Assembly: GCF_000716535.1 (NCBI RefSeq)
Contig: NZ_JNWV01000086.1
Location: 1 to 10,811, forward strand
Direction: 5' to 3'
DNA length: 10,811 bases
From: Streptomyces flaveolus
Lineage (GTDB): Bacteria; Actinomycetota; Actinomycetes; Streptomycetales; Streptomycetaceae
The notes beneath the pieces were generated by a model. That model was given only the letters and a program-made list of their open reading frames with translations, made no database searches and was not told where the DNA came from. This document shows, in pieces, positions 6,254-10,811 of this stretch (positions are counted from its first letter, which is position 1; every line of letters begins with the position of its first letter). The position numbers and the translations under genes were made by a program.

Positions 6254-7507
6254 TCAGCCACCGCTGGGACCGGTCCAGTCGGCCTGGACGTGCCCCAGCC
6301 GGACGCGCTGCGGGTGGTCGCCGACCGGGACCGACGTCACCTTCCTGCCCGTGGCGAAGTCGATCGCCGTCACCTGGTCGGCGCCGCTCTCGGAGACGAT
6401 GCAGTCCTTGCCGTCCCCGCTGACCGTCGCCCAGTACGGCTTCGACGTCGTGACGAGCGGGCCCTCCTGGAGCGAGGCGCGGTCGACCACGGTCGCGTAG
6501 TCGTCCATGGTGCCCGCGACGCACAGCTTGGTGCCCTCGGGGTTCATCGAGATGCCGTGGTGACGCGAGTCGTTGACCCAGGTGGTGCGGTCCTCGCTGG
6601 TCGCCGGGTTCTTCGGCAGCGTCTTCATCCGGGTGATCTTGTCGGTGGCGACGTCGTACTCCAGGAAGCCGTTGAAGAACGACACCTGGAAGTACAGCTT
6701 GGACTCGTCCGCGGAGAACACGGCCGGGCGCACCGCGTCGGAGAAGTCCTTCAGCCCGAACGCGTCCAGCCGTTGCCGCATGTCGATGACCTTGACCTGC
6801 TTGTACGTCGTCGCGTCCACGACGGTGATGTGCCGGTCGCCCTTGGTCCAGTCCCAGCCCGGGCTGTCCAGGTCGGTGTTGACGTCACCGATGGACATGT
6901 TCCAGATGTACTTGCCGTCCTTGGTGAAGATGTTCTCGTGCGGCTTGTCACCGGTGGCGAACGAGCCGAGCTGTTTGCCGGTGTTGATGTCCAGGACGTG
7001 CACGGTGTTCGCGGTCGAGGCGGAGACCGCCACCCGGGTGCCGTCCGGGGAGACCGCCATGTGGTCGGCGCGGTAACCGGACACCGGGAAACGCCAGTTG
7101 ACTTTCCCGGTGGCGAGGTCGAGTGAGACGACGTCCGCGAAACTCGGCCGGGACACCACCACCGACCTGCCGTCGGGCGTGGAGTACATGTCGTCGGCGA
7201 ACTGGTCGTGACCCTCGCCGACGCTGTTGCGGATCGCCTGGAAGTAGATCCACTTGATCGGGTCCGCGTTGATCTCGGCCATCCGCGCGTCCCTGTCCGG
7301 GATGACGTTGATCCGGCCGATCTTCGCGAAGTCACCGGAGGAGCGGATGACATCGGCGGTGCCGTCCCAGTTGTTGCCGACGAACAGCACCTCGCGCAGC
7401 CCGGCGGGGGCGGCGGAGCTGGCGGAGGCGGCGGTCGCCGGGGCGGCGACGGTCAGGACGAGGGCGGCGGCCACGGAGCACAGGTGCCTGGTTCTGGAGG
7501 CAGCCAT
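6254..7507 (-). CDS. secreted YncE/YVTN-like beta-propeller protein
   Basis: A 417-residue exported protein. The signal peptide is MAASRTRH plus a hydrophobic stretch 11-25, with cleavage probably after ATA (about 26). The mature part shows propeller blades of the YVTN/YncE type: TPDGRSVVVSRPSFADVVSLD (110-130), SPDGTRVAVSASTANTVHVLD (153-173), NPEGTKLCVAGTMDDYATVVD (322-342) and SGDGKDCIVSESGADQVTAID (363-383). Other marked stretches are KPHENIFTKDGKYI (188-201), FQVSFFNGFLEYD (273-285) and the end GDHPQRVRLG (396-405). No catalytic motif is evident, so a binding or structural role outside the cell is possible. ATG 7507 is chosen for the signal peptide and a purine-rich AGGAAAGAGAG upstream; earlier in-frame codons would bury it. 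It converges on the GH5 gene and is divergent from tetR, with an operator over its likely -10. The biochemical function is unknown. Confidence 0.8.
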   Translation of the reverse strand: MAASRTRHLCSVAAALVLTVAAPATAASASSAAPAGLREVLFVGNNWDGTADVIRSSGDFAKIGRINVIPDRDARMAEINADPIKWIYFQAIRNSVGEGHDQFADDMYSTPDGRSVVVSRPSFADVVSLDLATGKVNWRFPVSGYRADHMAVSPDGTRVAVSASTANTVHVLDINTGKQLGSFATGDKPHENIFTKDGKYIWNMSIGDVNTDLDSPGWDWTKGDRHITVVDATTYKQVKVIDMRQRLDAFGLKDFSDAVRPAVFSADESKLYFQVSFFNGFLEYDVATDKITRMKTLPKNPATSEDRTTWVNDSRHHGISMNPEGTKLCVAGTMDDYATVVDRASLQEGPLVTTSKPYWATVSGDGKDCIVSESGADQVTAIDFATGRKVTSVPVGDHPQRVRLGHVQADWTGPSGG

Positions 7508-7550
7508 GACGGCTCTCTTTCCTCGGGGGAATCTGAACACGGGTGCTTTC

Positions 7551-7574
7551 ACAGTGAACTTACTGAAAAGTAAG
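7551..7574. promoter_or_regulatory. candidate TetR operator between the propeller and tetR genes
   Basis: CTTACT-GAAA-AGTAAG (7559-7574) is a perfect 6+6 inverted repeat with a 4-base spacer, in the divergent region of a TetR gene, where autoregulatory operators usually lie. It is flanked on the left by ACAGTGAA, and a close copy of the whole unit stands before the GH5 gene (4272-4295). An 11-bp palindrome, TTCACAGTGAA (7548-7558), abuts it and may be a second binding site. Confidence 0.7.
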
Positions 7575-7596
7575 GAAGGGATGGCCTTCTCGACAA
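7567..7596 (-). promoter_or_regulatory. candidate promoter of the propeller gene
   Basis: On the minus strand, TTGTCG (7596-7591) and TACTTT (7572-7567) are separated by 18 bp. The -10 falls inside the CTTACT-N4-AGTAAG palindrome, so a bound repressor would block it. The transcript would start near 7560, leaving a leader of about 50 bases before ATG 7507. Confidence 0.4.
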
Positions 7597-7647
7597 GATG
7601 TGTGCACGACAAGATTGGGGGAGTGGCGGAATGACGGAGGGGGACGC

Positions 7648-8310
7648 GTGGAGGGCAGGCTCAGAGCGCCGACGGGACGCTACGGCGGACGGTCCGCCGA
7701 GGAACGGCAGGCCGAGCGCCGCCGCCGCTTCCTGGACGCGGCACTGGGGCTGTTCGGCGACACCCCCGGCTACCGGGGCACCACGGTCGCCGCGCTGAGC
7801 CAGGCCGCTGGACTGTCCACGCGCCAGTTCTACGAGGAGTTCCGCACCCTGGAGGACGTCCTCGCCGCGCTCCACCTCCAGGTCAACGGCTGGGCCGAAC
7901 AGGCCGTCCTGGACGCCCTCGCCGACGCGGACGGGCTGCCGCTGGCCGAGCGCGCCGCCGTGCTCTTCCGGGCCTACGCCCACGGCGTCACCCGCGACCC
8001 GCGCCGCATCCGGATCGCCTTCGTGGAGATCGTCGGGGTCAGCCTCCGACTGGAGGAGCAGCGCCTCGCCCGGCGCGCCCGCTGGATCGACCTCATCCGC
8101 GCCGAGGCGGACGCGGCCGTGGCCCGCGGGGAGGCGGCGCCGCGCGACTACCGCCTCGCGGCCACGGCGTTCATCGGCAGCGTCAACGGCCTGCTGCACG
8201 ACTGGAGCGCCGGCTGGGTGGACGCCACACTGGACGAGGTGGTGGACGAACTGGTCCGGCTGCTGCTGGGCATGCTCCGGCCGGAGGGCTGGCGCCCCGG
8301 GAGCCCCTGA
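7648..8310 (+). CDS. TetR family transcriptional regulator
   Basis: A 220-residue TetR/AcrR-type DNA-binding protein. The N-terminal three-helix domain is clear: RRRFLDAALGLFG (25-37), then GTTVAALSQAAGLSTRQFY (44-62), with the recognition helix in LSTRQFYEEF and LEDVLAAL following. The rest is an all-helical ligand and dimer domain typical in length; the ligand cannot be read. GTG 7648 is chosen because GGAGGGGG (7636-7643) stands 4-7 bases before it. An ATG at 7631 is in another frame. It is divergent from the propeller gene, and the perfect palindrome between them is the likely operator. A matching site before the GH5 gene suggests control of that gene too. TetR proteins are mostly repressors released by a small ligand; a glycolipid breakdown product is a guess here. 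Confidence 0.9.
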   Translation: MEGRLRAPTGRYGGRSAEERQAERRRRFLDAALGLFGDTPGYRGTTVAALSQAAGLSTRQFYEEFRTLEDVLAALHLQVNGWAEQAVLDALADADGLPLAERAAVLFRAYAHGVTRDPRRIRIAFVEIVGVSLRLEEQRLARRARWIDLIRAEADAAVARGEAAPRDYRLAATAFIGSVNGLLHDWSAGWVDATLDEVVDELVRLLLGMLRPEGWRPGSP

Positions 8311-8458
8311 CGCACAGGCGGGCCGAGCGGGGTCGGGCGGGCTCGCGGAGCCGGTCGGCGCAGGTCGGTGGCGGTGGGGTCCGCTCGGCGCGCGGGATCG
8401 GGCGGAAGCTGCTCTGCTGGGTCTGTGGGGGCTGTCCTACCCGTTCCCGGAGAGAGCC

Positions 8459-9481
8459 ATGAGTACCTATCGAGCCGCGCAGGTCACCGCCCCGAACGGC
8501 ACCTTCGAGCTGGTCGACCGCGAGGTCCAGCAACCGGGGCCCGGCCATGTGAGGATCGCCGTGGAAGCGTGCGGGGTCTGCCACAGCGACGCTCTCTTCG
8601 TGAGCGGCGGACTACCGGGCGTGTCGTTCCCGGAGGTACCCGGACACGAGATCGCCGGACGCCTGGAGGAACTGGGCGCGGGCGTGCGGGAGCGGGGCTG
8701 GCAGGAGGGCGACCGGGTGGCCGTCGGCTGGTTCGGCGGCAGTTGCGGCCACTGCCGGCCCTGCCGCGAGGGCGACTTCATCGTGTGCCAGAACCTGAAG
8801 GTCCCCGGATGGACCTACGACGGCGGCTTCGGCGAGAAGGTGATCGCACCCGTCGACGCCGTGGCCCGGATCCCCGACGCGCTCTCCCCGAGCGACGCCG
8901 GACCGATGGCCTGCGCGGGCGTGACCACGTACAACGGACTGCGGCGCAGCTCGGCCCGGCCCGGCGACCTGGTGGCGGTGCTCGGGATCGGCGGCCTCGG
9001 CCACCTCGGCGTGCAGTACGCGGTGGCCATGGGCTTCGAGACCGTGGCGATCGCCCGGGGCGCCGCGAAGGCCGACTTCGCCAAGCAACTGGGCGCCCAC
9101 CACTACGTCGACAGCACCTCCGGCACCCCGGTCGCCGAGGCGCTTCAGTCCCTCGGCGGCGCCAAGGTCGTCCTGGCCACCGCGGGGAACTCCGAGGCCA
9201 TCACGGCCACCGTGGACGGCCTGGCCCACCGCGGCGAACTGGTGGCCATCGGCGCGGACACCGCGCCCCTCGGCATCAGCCCCGCCCAGTTGCTCATGGC
9301 CGGCCGCGTCGTGCGCGGCCACCCGTCCGGCACCTCGCAGGACGTGGAGGACACCATGGCCTTCAGCGCCCTGCACGGCATCCGCCCCATGACCGAGCAG
9401 GTGCCGCTGGACGGCGCGGACGAGGCGTACCAGAAGATGCTCTCCGGCGGAGCGCGCTTCCGGATGGTGCTGACCGCCTGA
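8459..9481 (+). CDS. zinc-dependent alcohol dehydrogenase (MDR family)
   Basis: A 340-residue medium-chain dehydrogenase of the AdhP-like zinc class, oxidising or reducing alcohol/aldehyde pairs with NAD(P). Catalytic zinc ligands are visible: Cys41 in CGVCHSD, His63-Glu64 in PGHE, and Cys152 in ACAGVTTY. The structural zinc loop has four cysteines at 96, 99, 102 and 110. The Rossmann fold shows GIGGLG (176-181). ATG 8459 has GGAGAGAG just upstream and gives a normal N-terminus. It is 148 bp behind tetR on the same strand; no operator copy was seen before it, so I treat it as a separate unit. A 7-bp hairpin overlaps its stop codon. The alcohol substrate is not known, and the class includes many enzymes of detoxification and specialised metabolism. 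Confidence 0.92.
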   Translation: MSTYRAAQVTAPNGTFELVDREVQQPGPGHVRIAVEACGVCHSDALFVSGGLPGVSFPEVPGHEIAGRLEELGAGVRERGWQEGDRVAVGWFGGSCGHCRPCREGDFIVCQNLKVPGWTYDGGFGEKVIAPVDAVARIPDALSPSDAGPMACAGVTTYNGLRRSSARPGDLVAVLGIGGLGHLGVQYAVAMGFETVAIARGAAKADFAKQLGAHHYVDSTSGTPVAEALQSLGGAKVVLATAGNSEAITATVDGLAHRGELVAIGADTAPLGISPAQLLMAGRVVRGHPSGTSQDVEDTMAFSALHGIRPMTEQVPLDGADEAYQKMLSGGARFRMVLTA

Positions 9482-9494
9482 CACCACGTCAGGC
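9476..9494 (+). terminator. hairpin at the end of the alcohol dehydrogenase gene
   Basis: GCCTGAC (9476-9482) and GTCAGGC (9488-9494) form a perfect 7-bp stem with an ACCAC loop. The stem includes the TGA stop codon (9479-9481). A likely terminator or 3' stabilising hairpin for the upstream gene; no T-run follows. Confidence 0.5.
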
Positions 9495-9607
9495 AGGACC
9501 CGGCGCGCCCAGGGCGTGAAGGCCGCCGAGGACACGACCGGCCTCCAGGCGTACGGCAAGGTCCTCGCCGGCACCGGCACCGGCGCCGCCCAGGCGCGGT
9601 CTCGGTT

Positions 9608-9729
9608 CAGGCCCACCTTACCCGGGGCGCCGCCAACTCCCTCGATTTCACCGACGGTCCGGCCCCCGGCACCCTCACCGGGTCCAGGCCGAGCTGTGGG
9701 ACTGCGACGGCGGCGGTCGGAAGTGGTCA
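9608..9729 (+). pseudogene. frameshifted remnant of a ricin-type (CBM13) lectin domain
   Basis: Two neighbouring frames give a lectin-like repeat when joined. NSLDFTDGPAPGTLTG is read up to 9682, then VQAELWDCDGGGRKW from 9682 in the next frame. Together they fit one repeat of a ricin B-type carbohydrate-binding domain (the LD...DG...G.VQ.LWDC.GG..KW pattern). Restoring one G in the run at 9680-9682 would fuse them. No start, stop or further repeats were found, so this looks like a relic of a secreted carbohydrate-binding protein. Sequence on both sides (9495-9607, 9730-9747) shows no other recognisable coding. The call rests on pattern memory. Confidence 0.35.
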
Positions 9730-9747
9730 CGGACCTGGCCGCCGGAC

Positions 9748-10086
9748 CTACGCGGCGGCGGACACCGCCAGCAGGACCGCCGCCGCGAGCACCGCGCAGC
9801 CCAGCACGCAGCAGGCCAGCAGCCGGCGGCGGAGTGCCCGGTAGCGCGACTCGTACGCCTGCCGCAGCTCCTGCGCCCGTTCGGCCGTGCGGTGCCACGA
9901 GAGCCGGGCCAGTGCGAGGTACTCGGCCTCGAACTGCCGCTCCACGTCGTCCCGTTGGCCGTCGGTGAGCCAGCCCAGCCGGGAGCTCAGGCGCACCGCG
10001 GCGGTACGGCCCTCCTCCCGCGCGGCGGCCAGCAGCAGATGGCCCTCGATCTGCCGGACGAGGTCCCGCTCGTCGTGGGCCGTCAC
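9748..10086 (-). CDS. small single-pass membrane protein, function unknown
   Basis: A 112-residue protein I do not recognise. Residues 1-87 are charged and probably helical (Arg, Glu and Gln rich, for example [27 protein letters not shown] split over 50-76). One transmembrane helix follows at about 89-110 ([20 protein letters not shown]). It is thus a tail-anchored type with the N-terminal part probably in the cytoplasm. Start GTG 10086 overlaps the TGA of the oxidase subunit I gene in a GTGA (4-bp) arrangement, which indicates translational coupling, so it was probably co-expressed with the oxidase. The reading frame extends upstream to 10212 but there it only shadows ctaD. With ctaD broken, its expression may now depend on reinitiation. 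A role in oxidase assembly is only a guess from position. Confidence 0.65.
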   Translation of the reverse strand: MTAHDERDLVRQIEGHLLLAAAREEGRTAAVRLSSRLGWLTDGQRDDVERQFEAEYLALARLSWHRTAERAQELRQAYESRYRALRRRLLACCVLGCAVLAAAVLLAVSAAA

Positions 10087-10811
10087 CGTGCGGTCAACTC
10101 CGGTTCCGGGGACGGGACGTCGGGGTGGTGCAGGTCGAACGCCGGGGATTCGCTGCGGATCCGGGGCAGCGTGAGGAAGTTGTGCCGGGGCGGCGGGCAG
10201 GAGGTCGCCCACTCCAGCGAGCGGCCGTAGCCCCAGGGGTCGTCCACACCGACCGGCTCGCCGTACCTGGCCGTCTTCCAGACGTTGTAGAAGAACGGCA
10301 GCAGGGACGAGCCGAGCAGGAACGAGAAGACGGAGGAGACCGTGTTGAGCGTGGTGAGCCCCTCGGCCGCGAGGTAGTCCGGGATCCGCCGCTGCATGCC
10401 CTCGGCGCCCAGCCAGTGCTGGACCAGGAAGGTGCCGTGGAAGCCGATGAACAGCGTCCAGAAGGTGATCTTGCCGAGGCGCTCGTCGAGCAGGCGAGCA
10501 TGACGCCGGTGAGCCCGCCGAAGACGAACGTGATGAGGAAGCCCATCACCCAGAGCATCGGTGTCTCGAAGGACAACGAGCCCTTCCACATGGTGCCGAT
10601 CCAGTTGAAGAACTTCACACCGGTCGGTACGGCGATCAGGAAGGTCATGAAGGAGAAGAACGGCAGCAGCACGCCGCCGGTGACGTACATGTGGTGGGCC
10701 CACACCGTCACGGACAGACCGGCGATCGCGATGGTCGCGGCGATCAGACCCATGTAGCCGAACATCGGCTTGCGGGAGAACACCGGGATCACTTCGCTGA
10801 TGATGCCGAAG
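10083..10811 (-). pseudogene. ctaD: cytochrome c oxidase subunit I (aa3 type), 3' part with internal deletion and frameshift
   Basis: The gene enters from the right edge, so its 5' part is outside. The first frame (10810 to about 10493) reads typical subunit [17 protein letters not shown], then [10 protein letters not shown] with the two CuB histidines (codons at 10691-10696), [15 protein letters not shown] and [12 protein letters not shown]. After that the frame turns to nonsense. The other frame resumes at about 10494 with [29 protein letters not shown] and runs to the normal C-terminus ([33 protein letters not shown]), ending at TGA 10083. The family normally has roughly 45 residues between these parts, including the helix with A-H-F-H-Y, whose two histidines bind hemes a and a3. 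That segment is missing here and the frame is lost, so no working oxidase subunit is expected. Streptomyces often have a second ctaD, which would make loss tolerable. An assembly error is the alternative. Confidence 0.85.

Noticed and set aside
4299..6524. 741-codon open frame on the minus strand
   Set aside because: It is antisense to the GH5 gene and the terminator, with a Gly/Val/Arg-rich translation and no family features.
6170..7126. 318-codon open frame on the plus strand after the GH5 gene
   Set aside because: It crosses the terminator and is antisense to the propeller gene; its Val/Asp/Arg-rich translation is a typical shadow.
7631..7798. ATG 7631 as a start near the TetR gene
   Set aside because: It is out of frame with the helix-turn-helix protein. 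GTG 7648 has a well-spaced GGAGG and fits the family N-terminus.
8340..8352. GGCTC-GCG-GAGCC hairpin after tetR
   Set aside because: The stem has only 5 bp and such repeats arise often by chance in this GC-rich sequence.
10087..10212. Upstream extension of the small membrane protein to 10212
   Set aside because: That part is covered by the conserved C-terminus of subunit I in another frame, and the GTGA overlap gives a better start.

Overview
The window looks like a chromosomal segment of a Streptomyces-type actinomycete. Every convincing coding region has very high GC with third codon positions almost always G or C, GTG starts are common, Shine-Dalgarno sites are GGAGG-like, and the closest family resemblances (OtrA-like ribosomal protection GTPase, aa3 oxidase subunit I, secreted GH5 enzyme) are typical of that group. 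The genus is an inference from style, not from a marker gene. No tRNA, rRNA, CRISPR array, insertion sequence or integrase was seen.

Layout. 1-194 holds nothing recognisable. 195-791 (+) is a GNAT acetyltransferase, convergent with 922-2028 (-), an XdhC-type molybdoenzyme maturation factor. xdhC is divergent from 2211-4244 (+), an OtrA/Tet(M)-like ribosomal protection GTPase. That gene is preceded by a short ORF (2147-2257) with an excellent ribosome binding site that overlaps its start. Next come a secreted endoglycoceramidase-like GH5 hydrolase (4338-6191, +), a perfect 13-bp terminator hairpin (6202-6239), a convergent secreted beta-propeller protein (6254-7507, -), a divergent TetR regulator (7648-8310, +), and a zinc alcohol dehydrogenase (8459-9481, +). 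The right end holds a decayed ricin-lectin-like fragment (about 9608-9729), a small membrane protein gene (9748-10086, -) and the end of a cytochrome c oxidase subunit I gene (10083-10811, -). The oxidase gene has lost an internal segment and its reading frame.

The main new proposal is a small regulon. The TetR/propeller intergenic region carries a perfect operator-like palindrome (CTTACT-N4-AGTAAG, 7559-7574). A close copy with matching 5' flank lies 3.3 kb away, 43 bp before the GH5 start (4280-4295). This suggests that the TetR protein controls both the secreted glycoside hydrolase and the secreted propeller protein, which share a terminator and face each other. The second notable item is the damaged ctaD: the visible part keeps the CuB histidine pair but lacks the transmembrane helix with the H-x-H heme ligands, so this copy should not make a working oxidase. 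The third is the possible leader peptide in front of the ribosomal protection gene, which would fit translational or transcriptional attenuation as known for tet(M).
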